64,000 nt of DNA from Zantedeschia hybrid cultivar (lineage: Eukaryota > Streptophyta > Magnoliopsida > Alismatales > Araceae): the NCBI GenBank assembly GCA_030544215.1, contig JARZZO010000016.1, positions 60,987,501 through 61,051,500 on the forward strand, written 5' to 3'. Below the pieces are notes generated by a model, which did not search any database, was not told the origin of the DNA, and saw only the letters and a list, made by a program, of their open reading frames with translations. Position numbers and translations under genes: made by a program. Positions 24,592-34,768 of the stretch are shown one piece after another. Positions within the stretch are counted from its first letter, which is position 1, and each line of letters starts with the position of its first letter.

Positions 24592-24830
24592 GCTTAAAAA
24601 TGAGGTGCTCAAACGGACTTAATCAATCTCGTCCTCAAGGGATCGGTTAAGGTAAAAAACTCTTATATCCAGCTAAGGTGAAAACCCGAAAGGGCACCTT
24701 AGGCAAAATCGGATAACCCCGCTGTGTGAAAAGCCGCAAGGGCGCACATGTAAAAATAAGAGGGGACTAATGCTGGCGAAAACCTGAAAAGGCGCTAGTA
24801 TTAGTTATAAAAAAATAATAAAAAAAAAAA
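24559..24830 (+). repeat. A-rich/GTGAAAACC block, copy 2 (downstream of the arrays)
   Basis: A ~28-nt poly-A is followed by TTAAAAATGAGGTGCTC and GGTGAAAACCCGAAAGGGCA. It is a diverged direct repeat of 20214-20485. Confidence 0.75.
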
Positions 24831-26065
24831 GGAGAGAAAGAAAGAAAGACAGAATACATGCGACATATAATAAAGAGTCCGTACCACTCAAACTTAGCAT
24901 TTATCTTCAGGAGAATATTTGTGATATACTGGAGCAATGTCGGAGTTCGAGATGAACATGCGGGGTAGTTCGAGTTCTTCAGCAAATGGAAAACTTCAAT
25001 CCTTTTTGAAGAAATTCGGCTCCATCCCCGGAATATCTGTCGAAGCGATGTTCGATGGCCGCCACGAAATGTGAATTCTCCCTCCAGTGGAGCTTCGAGA
25101 ACATATGCATGCTGACGAGGAGCGGCAATATGGGCGTCCGCGGTACCAGAAAGGACAATATCCTTCTGATATTGGAGCATAGGAGTCTCCGCAACCCGAG
25201 CTGCATAGCCTGCCTCAATAGTTTCAGTCTCGGTCCGTTTTGGCGAAGAGTTATTCGACAATTAGCAGGAATGGGATATCGTCCTCCCCATGTCCTGCCA
25301 TATGAGGAACTCCCATGAAGGCCATGAGACAAAGACAGCAAGTGACAAGAAGATAGAGAGATGAAATCAGCGCCAGAGAGCTGCAATAAAAGTTTCGAAA
25401 GACACAAAAATCGACCAAGTCCTAATAAAGTCATAGGACAAACTCAAATTGCTATGAACCAGATATTAGCCAGTCCATAACGCTTCGTACGGAGCTCCTG
25501 GAAATGCCAATGTAAGGTACTGATATCCCAAGATAGAGCAAATGCCGGAAGAATTAAACGACTCGCCTGTGTATTCTTAAGGAGTCTCCATGTCATGAAG
25601 GCCAAGAGATCTCCTAGAATCCAAGTAAACGTCGAAAGATTCGAGCGGCATCAACTCTCGCGGAACCTCCAAGTCGCGAAGGCCAAGAGGATTCCCATAA
25701 TTAGAGGGGTTAAACGCTTTCAAATATATTCGAAAAGTCGAAAAGTTACGAAAACAAGACTTCCTGGACATATTTTTGAAGTGTCTAAGTACCAAAATTG
25801 AGGGTCATCGGGACCCAGATAAGCTCGATGGGGCATACGCATAGCAAACCGAAGCGATGGATCGCCTGGCATATACGAGACAGCGGTTGACTTCCCTCAA
25901 TAGCCGTAAATACATAAGGCAAGGAACGGGAATTCATCAAGGACAATACCGGCATGCTGCATTTGAGAACTCCTCAAGCATGCAAAATGATGATTCTTGT
26001 AGCCGAATGGGGCACGGGACATGCACCGTCGTCTCACCTCCGGCACATGTCCCGTGGGGGGCATT
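24831..26065 (+). other. 3' internal region of the LTR retrotransposon, non-coding
   Basis: Only short unrelated frames are present. There are no pol motifs and no matches to known domains by eye. It ends in the purine-rich TGGGGGGCAT just before the 3' LTR, the expected polypurine tract. Confidence 0.6.
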
Positions 26066-28007
26066 TGTTGAAGCCTTTTAAAAAGAAAAGGGGGACCAAC
26101 CGGTGGCCTCCCCCCCCTACCGGTTCCCAAACCGGTGGGGGGGGACCAACCAGTGGCACCCCCCCCCAACGGTTGGGAACCGGTGGGGGGGGGGTGCCCC
26201 CCGGATTCCCCCCCTCTCTTTTTTCTATTCTCTCTTGTCTCTCTCCTCTCACCCTCATTAAATAAAGAAAAAAAGAGAGGAGGAGAGAGAAGCCAACCGG
26301 TGGGTACCCCAACCTCAAGCATTCCGGTGGGTACCCCCACCGGTTAAGGCTTTGAAGCCTATAAATACCCCCCAAGGGGTAAGAAGAGTGCCCATGCCCA
26401 TTTGGCCCAAAAATTCCTAGGGGAAACTCTGCCCATTTGAAGACCAAATCCGGTGCTCTTGCCCGGGTTTGCTGCGTTTTGGAGGAGATATTTTTCTCGG
26501 AGGGCTCTCTTCCTAAGGTTTATTCCTAAGGGGAAGCTCTGTCGAATTTATATTGTAAAATCGCCGTTTTATAAAACGGGATTATGCCCATAATAATGAA
26601 TGAATACCACTATTTGTTCTTTAAGCATATGTGTGTGCATGTGTGTTCATAAATCTGTTATTTAAGTAACATCATGTTATTATATTTTTACATACATAAT
26701 TAAATTATTAATTAGTTTAATAACTAATTAAATGCATAAGTATATAATTAAATATCTAAAATATTTTTGGCCTCATCCCATACATAATTAAATCTAGACT
26801 CATAATAAAACTCAATAATGAAACTTAGACTCATAAAATATATACTTAAGTTAAAAATGACTTAAATACTTCCATACTTTATTAATTAATAAACCTGCGA
26901 AAATTATTTAAAATCAGTAAAATGAATATAAAAATCAAAAAAATTCTGTAAAAATCAGTAATACTCAGTAAAAATCAGAAAACTAAATCCGGAAATTACA
27001 TAAACCCAAAAATATGACTTAAATATCCTTCATATATCTAATTAATTAATAAAAATCAGCAAAATTAATAAAAAATCAGTAAAAATTCAGTAAAAAACCA
27101 GTAAAAAACAGAGAACTAAATCTGAAAACATATAAAATTCTGAAATGACTAAAAAGTTCCTAGAACTTAATACAAATTATAAAAATACCCTCAAACATGA
27201 TAAAATATGTAAAAATCACAGAAAATTCTTGAAAATATCAAAATCTCTCATATGCCCAAAATACCCTCCAAACCTTAATAAGATGGATAAAATTATCACA
27301 TTAACCCTCAATATGATAAAAAAATAAATAAAAATCTCAGAAAAATATAAAAATAGACTCCAAGTCTAATAAATCCAATTCAGGTAAAATTACTAAAATA
27401 CCCTTACAATCCAAGCACACTTGAAATAACTCTAAAATACCTCCTAAGGTTTTGAAACCTCCTAAATCATTAAAACTCATTTCATACACTAAAATAACCA
27501 TAATCTCCCTATACCCTCCAACTTGGCATAATTACAAAAATACCCTTATGGGTCTAAAATACTTGGAATCAATCTAGAATACTTGGAGTCAATCCAATAT
27601 ACTTGGAATTAATCTAAATAGCTTTGGAATCAATCCAAAATCATATAAACCCATCTTAAACTTGGGTGAGGCCAAGAGTTTAACCTAAAATATATCTTCA
27701 TATGCATGTGCTGCCTGTAGTAGTAGTGTTGCATGTTATAAGGGCATCATACGAACGGTTAATCAAGGGTTGTCGAGTAGTTGCTCGACGTAATTAACAC
27801 TGACCGAGGTCAATGGTGGGAGGTCATATACTCGGATCTTCGCCTGATCCGAAGTCCCGGACTCCCTGAGGGCTAATCCCAAGCTCTCATAGTCCAATAA
27901 ATAAAATACATAAAACCGACCTATATTTCTCCAGATATAAACAAAATGATATGGATTTTTTCTAAATAATCCGAATAGGAGAGACATGCTAGGTTAGGTC
28001 CCAAACA
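26066..28007 (+). repeat. 3' LTR
   Basis: Same ends and internal landmarks as the 5' LTR: TGTTGAAGCC start, TATAAATA at 26360-26367, end at CCCAAACA. It is followed by GGAGG and then by the ORF1/ORF2 junction of LINE B. Confidence 0.92.
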
Positions 28008-28030
28008 GGAGGAAAGAAACTAAATCATCA

Positions 28031-31000
28031 ATGAAGTTCCTCACCTGGAATATCAGAGGACTTAATGGGGTGGCTAAGATGAGAACCATTAGAGACATCA
28101 TCAAGGCTCTCAAATTAGATTGTATATGTATACAGGAAACCAAGATGAGCTCAGTTGATGATGCTACTATCAAGCAGTTAGGAGGCCTTGCTCTGACAGA
28201 TTGTTCTTTGTACCAGCTATAGGAACAGTGGGGGTATTGTTAATCCTTTGGAATGGGAATAAAATGAAAGGCACCCTATGTGATTTTGGCAAATTCAGTA
28301 TCTCAGTTCATTTATGCTCTTTGGATAACAGATTCCATGAGTGCATTACTTCAGTGTATGGGCCTCATACTCATCAGCTTAGAAAAGAGTTTTTCTAGGA
28401 ATTGTGCTACACAGCATATTTCAAGATACTTGGTGTGTCTTAGGAGACTTCAATTGTATCAAATATCCCTGGGAGAGGACAGGTCCTCAAAAATGGACTA
28501 GTGGCATGGAGAATTTTAGCTCTTGGATTAGGGACTGTGGTTTGTTGGACTTGGAAATTCCCAATAGAAGGTTTACCTGGTCCAACCTTCAACCAACTAG
28601 TGACAATGTTTGATCCATCATTGATAAGGTATTTGTCTCTCCTAATTGGCTTCTTCAATTCCCTCAGTCCCATCTGAAATGTATTTGTAGGACAATTTCT
28701 GATCATATTCCCCATCTTGGCTGTCCACTAAAGATAACATTCATTCTCAAAGACTTTTCATATATGAATTAGAATGGCACAAATATGAACTATTTAGAGA
28801 CTTGGTCAGCAATGGTGGAAAGAGGCTCATGTGGCAATTTTGCTTGTCAGTCTTTTGTCAAGAAGTTAAAATGGGTAAGAGCTAAAATCAAGAGTTGTCT
28901 TCTCAAACCTTTGGAAGAATTAACATCATTCGACAAGAACTCGTGCACTCTATTGATGATCTTGAAGTCAAGGCTGACAAACAGAACCTTTCGGAAGATG
29001 AAGCTTAGTCTCTCAGAAGACTTAAGAATGAATACAATGAGCTGGTTCTTAGAGAAGAAATCAAATGGAAACAAAGGGCTAAATAACACTGGCTTAAGGA
29101 GGGTGACAAGAATACCAAATTTTTTCCATTCAGTGGCTAGTTCTAAGAAGAGATCCCTTAAGATTGACCATATTAAGGTAGATGATCTTCTCATTGATTC
29201 CAAGAAGGATATTCAGGACACTTTCATCTCTTTTTATAAGATTTTATTCAAAGAAGATCATTTGTGGAGACCTCATCTGCAAGGTAATATCCTCCCTAAG
29301 ATAAATGAAAATATGGCTAAAGATCTTTGTTGCCTATTCTTGAAGAAGAAGTGAAACAAGCTATTTTCAATTTGAATGTGAATAAATCCCCCGCCCCAGA
29401 TGGTTTTTCAATAGGCTTTTATCAGTTCTTTTGGGATGTTATCAAGGAAGATTTCATGGGTGTGGTGAAGAAATTCCAAGACATACCTCTAAGTATTAAG
29501 GGTCTTAATTCCACTCACATTGTTCTTATTCCTAAGACAGAAGGTGCTGAAAGAGTCTCTGAATTCAGACCAATTAGCCTTCTTAATGGATGTTACAAGA
29601 TCATCACTAAGATCCTAGCCAACAGATTGAAGACAACATTGGGGGATATTATTAACAGAAATCAATCAGCTTTTCTTGAAGGCATATTCATCCATGACAA
29701 TTTTCTAACAGCCAGCAAAGCAATCCATAATCAAAAGATTACTAAGAGAGAAGGTGTTGTTAAGCTGTATTTTGAGAAGGCCTTTAACACTGTCGGCTGG
29801 CACTGTATCCACAAAGTCTTGGGCCTCATGGGTTTGAAACAAAAATGGATAAGCTGGGTTATGAGTTGTATCTCAACCCCTATGTTTTCCATTTTGTTTA
29901 ATGGTCTTCCTTGTGATTTTTTCAATAGCTCAAGGGGATTGAGACAAGGAGATCCTATTTCACCACTAATGTTCCTTATTATAGGTCAGATCTTGAGCTC
30001 TCTCTAGGAAAAGGCAGCAGGTCAAGGATTGATAGACGGGTTTCGCATTGGCAGAAATTATCTTCATCTCACACATCTTCAATTTGCGGATGATACCTTG
30101 TTATTTTCCTCAGGGCAACCTGGAATGATGAGAAATTTGAAGATCTTGATGGTCTTGACAGAAGCTATAACTGGGCTTAGTATTAACTTCCAAAAATCTG
30201 AGATAATAGGAATCAACATGGATAATGTCAAGTTGGACTGCATGGCTGATTTATAAAACTGCAGTGTCTCATTTTACAATCGAATACTTGGGACTTCCTC
30301 TATCTTGTGGTCCTATATGCTTAAGGGATTGGGATGTGGTCATTAAGAAGTTTGATTATAAACTAGAAGGATGGAAAGCTAGATTTCTTTTAGATGGTGG
30401 AAGATGGGTCCTCTCATTATCAATTCTCTCCTCATTAGCCACTTACCATCTTTCCATTCTTAAAGTTCCAAGAACTGTGGAGAAAATGATAGAGGCTAGG
30501 AGGAGATCCTTCTTCTGGGAGGGAGGAAAGAGAGAAGGAAAAGGACTTCATCTAATAGCTTGGGATAAAGTCTGCAGATCTAAGAATCAAGGTGGGGCTG
30601 CTCTGGTCACAACTAATCATTTCAACAAGGCCTTGCTTGCTAAATGGCTGTGGAGGTTGGGGAAGATGATGACCACCTCTGGATTAAAATAGTCAGGGCT
30701 AAGTACTACCACAATTGTTCTAAATGGGATCTGAATCCTTCAAGGTCCCACAATCTGTCCCACATTTGGAGGAACATTGTTCATCTACAGGTTTTGGTTC
30801 TTCCAGCAGTCAGCTTTCTTTTGGGAAATGGTGAAAATATTAGCTTTTGGAAATATAAATGGCTCACTAATGTTCCCCTCCTTGATCAGGCTCCGAACAT
30901 TTACCAGGTTGTAGATAACAAAAATGCTACACTGGCACAGGTTCTCTCTCAAGACAATGTTGTTCAATGGAATCTTAGCCTCTGAAGAAATCCAACAGAA

Positions 31001-31675
31001 TCTTAAATAGAGGAGTTGCTCAGAATTCTACACCTAACTTTAGATGTCCACCTCATTAGGGATCAAGAAGATAAAAGAATTTGGATTTGGAATTCCAAAG
31101 GATCCTTTTCATCCAATATTCTTACTAGTATCATTCAAGATGGCGGCATTAGAGTGTGGTGGAAATCCCTAGTGTAGTCAAAGTATATCCCAATCAAAAT
31201 CAGAATATTCCTTTGGAAGGTGGCTTTGAATAGGCTTCCTACTTCCCGAAAATTAAAGAGTATCTTAAACTTCAACAACTCACTGTGTTTTCTGTGGGCT
31301 GTTTGAAGAAGATCAGAATCATCTTTTCTGCCACTGTGGGATCATCAATTTCCAGTGGAAAGTCTTATTCAAGGCTCTGGAAATTCAGTGGGTGGAACCT
31401 CTTGACTCTCTTCATCTCATGCAAGGGTGGTCTGTTAACTGTCTTACTCAGGCTGACAGGAATATGTGGTCCTTGATCCTTCCAGGTATGTTGTGGTCTA
31501 TTTGGCTAGAAAGAATTAGCAGAAGATTCAACCAAGAGTTCAAAAACCCCTCCTATATTCTTCAAAGAGCCCTTAATTGGGTGAAGGATTGGGGAAGAGC
31601 AGCTGATATCTGGATTGCTTCAGAAGGAGATTTCATTTCCAAGGCTTGTAGATGGAAATTCTTATTGTTATGATC
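28031..31675 (+). pseudogene. LINE B ORF2: endonuclease, reverse transcriptase, zf-RVT (broken)
   Basis: MKFLTWNIRGLNG opens the endonuclease, followed by QETKMSS, VYGPHTHQL, GDFNCIKYPWER (about 28440) and SDHIPHL (about 28695). The reverse transcriptase at 29240-30260 has NKSPAPDGF, RPISLLNGCYKIITK, RGLRQGDPISPLMF and FADD at about 30083-30094. The zf-RVT region is at 31150-31480 (CFLWAV..RSESSFLPLW, altered). Stops or shifts occur near 28220, 28617, 29085, 30007, 30256, 30690, 31000 and 31310, so the protein is dead although each domain is easily read. Its ATG overlaps the inferred ORF1 stop as ATGA. Confidence 0.85.
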
Positions 31676-31844
31676 CTAGATTCCCTGAGGCATTTCTGTT
31701 AGCCTCTATTTTATTTTCTGAATAAAATAGAAGCCTAGGGTCTGCCTCTCTTTGTTTGATGTGGGATTGGGGGGTTGGCTATCAACCATGATGTTTGGCC
31801 TTTGGCCTCCATTGTTCTTTTATCTTCAATGAAATGTGACTATG

Positions 31845-31879
31845 TCACCTTCCCCCCCCCCCCCCCAAAAAAAAAAAAA
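31845..31879 (+). repeat. Poly-C/poly-A tail of LINE B
   Basis: About 16 C residues are followed by about 14 A residues directly before the target-site duplication. The A run is the expected LINE tail; the C run is unusual and may be a secondary expansion. Confidence 0.7.
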
Positions 31880-31891
31880 GCTCTGATAGCA

Positions 31892-32243
31892 TCCACTTCT
31901 CATCTGATTCTATGGTTAAAAACCCGACTGTAACTGAATGCTCTCCCAAGTGAAGTAGACACCCTTTCCATTTCCTTGTGTTCCATGCTACCAATCCCAA
32001 GTGAAGTAGAGACCCTTTCCATTTTCTCGTGTTCCATGCTACCAATATTCCTCCAGCTAGACCTTGAGATCTTCTGAATACACAGTCCACTGTATTTATT
32101 CCTGTAAGCTTCCTAACTAAATTATTATTCTTCTGAATAAACACAAAATTTCCACTGTCTTTCTTCTTATCAGTTCATGACCCATTGACTGCTTGACATC
32201 ATCATGGATACCCCTGAGATTCCAAGAAATCAGAATCATATCT
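31892..32243 (-). pseudogene. LINE E2 ORF2, truncated endonuclease start
   Basis: Begins MILISWNLRGI at 32243 and continues with GGILVAWNTRKWKG (about 32065), typical of the plant LINE endonuclease. The phrase LVAWNTRKWKG is doubled by a ~54-bp tandem duplication at 31945-32050. It stops at the LINE B insertion. Confidence 0.75.
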
Positions 32244-32249
32244 TTATCT

Positions 32250-34140
32250 GACAAGTCCCAGAACTAACAATGCTGACTTCCTCACAGCTTGCAGCTTCTC
32301 TTACTCCCTTCTCAGGAGGCTTTTCAATTCTCTCTTACCCAAACCCTTTTTTTTCTTTCTGATGGTTTCATCGCTGTTGTTATTGCAAGCTTTTCAAAAC
32401 TGACCTACTTTGCTCTTAAGTGATAGCCCAAGTAAAGCTCCTTTCATCGCTCAGAATGCTTGCAAATTGCTTTGCTTTGTGAAGGTGACAGATGTAGCAG
32501 GATTTTTTATTTTTATTTTTATTTTTGTGTGTGTGTGGGGGGGGGGGGGGGGGTGCATAAACTGAAATTTGTTTGTGACACTTAATTGGTGAACAAGCTT
32601 TCAAAATATAAAGTTCTCCAAGCTTGCCAGCCACGGGAATAATTGCCGCAGCTGTAGGGATGTCCTCCTCAATCTCCAGAACTGCTCCTCCTGAAAGATC
32701 CGTGAGCAGATCTTTCCCAAACTGGCACTCCAAAGACTTCGCTCTCGTATACACCTTCAGTTTCCTTGCTTTCCTCCCCTGATTCCCCATTTCCGCCCTA
32801 ATTCCTTTCACCACCTGTGACACAAGCGAAGAGATCGCATCACTCCAGCTTATATCATTGAAGGAGATAGACTTGACCTTCTTATCATATTTAACATTTG
32901 AAATAAAACCAGGGTTAACTTTGTCTTTTCCATCTTTAATAGTACCCGGCCGGTTTGTTTGGACTTGCTGATCTTGATCGGCCACGCCATTTGGGCGTTG
33001 AACCGGACCCGGTTCACTTGTATGTTGTTCCTCTATTATTGAACCGGTCGTCTTCAACCTTTCAATGGGTGCTTCTGAAACCTTATCTCTGTTACGCCTG
33101 TAGCTTTTGTATGCCACAACCACATCTCTGTAAGACCAATCCTGGATATTCAAATCTTGTGCTCCTGTTTGTTCTGGTTTAACTGATATCCAGATAAAGT
33201 TATTCTTCAAATGACGCTTAACTCCTTGTGGTATCAGAGCGTCTGCATCCACTTCAACTTTTGCTCTTGCATAACTTAGGTTTGACCACTGAATGGTGTC
33301 TCTGTCCACCTTAATCAAGGAGCCGAATGCAGAACTATAAAGATTTCCACATCCCAGAGATGAAGAGGGACACCTCCAAGTTTACACCAGAATCTTTTAC
33401 ATGTGCTAAGTTTGTGTGTTCCAATGCTTTGATTCCAGGGAGACCATTGGATTGTGCAAAGATCAGTCTTGAAAACTCCTTGAGAGAGTAACTCATTTCT
33501 ATGCACTTCAGGAGAACAGAGAATCAAGAACATATTATCATCTATATACTTAAAACGATCTGAGTGCCTTAACACCCCCCTGCTATGCAAAACAGAATTT
33601 AAATCACAAATATGCATCTTACCATCAGAAAAAACTCCCACAACACTACATTGAAGCTTCTCAACATTTTTTATTAAAAGCATGAAACCATGGTGTATTC
33701 ACTGATGGCCCTGTTTTCTTGTCCGCAACATTCCCTTCCAAAACCTTTTTAACCAGAGCAATCTTCTTCTTTTGCAGACAATAAGAAAGATGGGCTATAC
33801 CTCTGCACCTCCAACAGACGAGAATTTCTGCAAGTATTTGCCATATGACCTACTTCCAGGCATAAAAAACAAACCTGATTCCTGCGGCTTGCAAATCCAA
33901 GCCCAGACCTCGATTCTTCCCAATAACCTACCTTCCTCCCGCTACTGATGTCGCCGCCAGAGGGAAACCTCTGAACTTTCTTTCTCTCCGCAACATCCTC
34001 ACCACTCAAATTTCTGAAACTCTCTGATGATCTACCTTGCCTTAAAAACCGCTCATCTCGCGAGCCATTAGAAGCAGACCACTTGCCCACCCTACCTGGA
34101 AGACACCATCATTATCCTTGTCATCCATAGTGCTTGTATG
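32250..34140 (-). pseudogene. LINE E2 ORF1: zinc knuckle and DUF4283-like domain
   Basis: Reading downwards, a start near 34123 gives MDDKDNDGVFQ. A shift then leads to the 34090-33749 frame with the zinc knuckle CFLCLEVGHMANTC. DUF4283-type segments follow at 33683-33315 (CKLGGVPLHLWDVEIF) and 33318 onwards (SNLSYARAKVEVDADAL, WSYRDVVVAYKSYRR). The last frame runs to 32416 and contains a GT/G-run microsatellite at about 32526-32553 read as a Pro run. It is broken by shifts and by expansion of that repeat. The N-terminal zinc knuckle then DUF4283 order is the same as in LINEs B and F. Confidence 0.75.
32526..32553. repeat. (TG)n(G)n microsatellite
   Basis: Short TG repeat followed by a run of about 18 G inside LINE E2 ORF1. 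Confidence 0.9.
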
Positions 34141-34176
34141 AACAGTAGTAGCTACATCATCATTTTCTTTTTTTCA

Positions 34177-34768
34177 CCAGAGCTATTCCTTTACTGTTGG
34201 CATTGTAACCTCCCCATAGGAATTTCCTTCTAATCAGGTCAATTCTCTTGCACACAGTTGTCGGAGCAAGAAATGTTGATAAATAGTGGATAGGAATACT
34301 GGTAATTACTGAGTTCATCAGAGTTAATCTACCCCCGAGAGATAGAAAATTGGCCTTCCAAGCAGTTACCCTCCTTTGAATTTTCTGTATTAGTGGCTCC
34401 CAATCCTTGGTTTTTAGCTTTCTATCATTCAAAGGCAGACCCGAATACAGTATTGGAAATTTCCCAATGTCACAACCAAGTATGTTAGCAATCTGTTCTT
34501 CCATATTTACACCAATGATAGAGCTTTTATCATAATTGATCATCAGCCCTGAGCATGCCTCAAATCCTTCAAAATGAAAGAATAATTTTCACCTTATCAA
34601 TGTCACCTTTGAAAAACAATTTTGTATCATCAGCGAATTGTAGATGGGATATGCCTGACAACCCTCTGCATATTTGGACTCCTTCGATCCTGCCATAACT
34701 CTCAGCTCTGGAACACATGCTGTTCAATTTGCAGCAATCACAAACAATAATGGTACTAGAAGATCACA
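34177..34768 (-). mobile_element. LINE E1, 5'-truncated reverse-transcriptase part
   Basis: Minus-strand frame with PLLFVIAA, LSGISHLQFADDTKLFFKG (about 34655-34600), INYDKSSIIGVN and LGGRLTLMNSVI. It ends in NSKGIAL at the 16-bp duplication and continues at 13537. The 5' boundary near 34768 is abrupt, as in 5'-truncated LINEs. Confidence 0.82.

Larger units (their letters stand above)
16366..28007 (+). mobile_element. LTR retrotransposon with gag remnant and tandem arrays, no pol (TR-GAG/LARD-like)
   Basis: The element has two near-identical ~1.94-kb LTRs (16366-18313 and 26066-28007) that start TGTTGAAGCC and end AGGTCCCAAACA. Flanking 5-mers are GGGAG and GGAGG, a near match to a 5-bp duplication. 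Internally there is a decayed gag (18440-20190), a duplicated A-rich block, two tandem arrays (about 20950-22540 and 22560-24545), and then non-coding sequence to a purine tract TGGGGGGCAT before the 3' LTR. I see no protease, reverse transcriptase, RNase H or integrase motif in any frame. It therefore looks non-autonomous, dependent on a partner for pol. It sits exactly between ORF1 and ORF2 of LINE B. Confidence 0.9.
28013..31879 (+). mobile_element. LINE B, 3' part with poly-A
   Basis: Continues LINE B after the LTR retrotransposon: ORF2 start at 28031, zf-RVT end near 31675, then a 3' UTR and a C-run plus A-run at about 31851-31879. It is followed by GCTCTGATAGCA (31880-31891), the second copy of the target-site duplication. 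Confidence 0.85.
31892..34176 (-). mobile_element. LINE E2, 5' part
   Basis: Minus-strand 5' end, ORF1 and the start of ORF2 of LINE E2, bounded at 34176 by the 16-bp duplication with LINE E1. At the other side (31880-31891) it meets the LINE B duplication. The sequence joined across LINE B goes straight from the endonuclease to the zf-RVT region, so the reverse transcriptase is missing. Confidence 0.8.
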
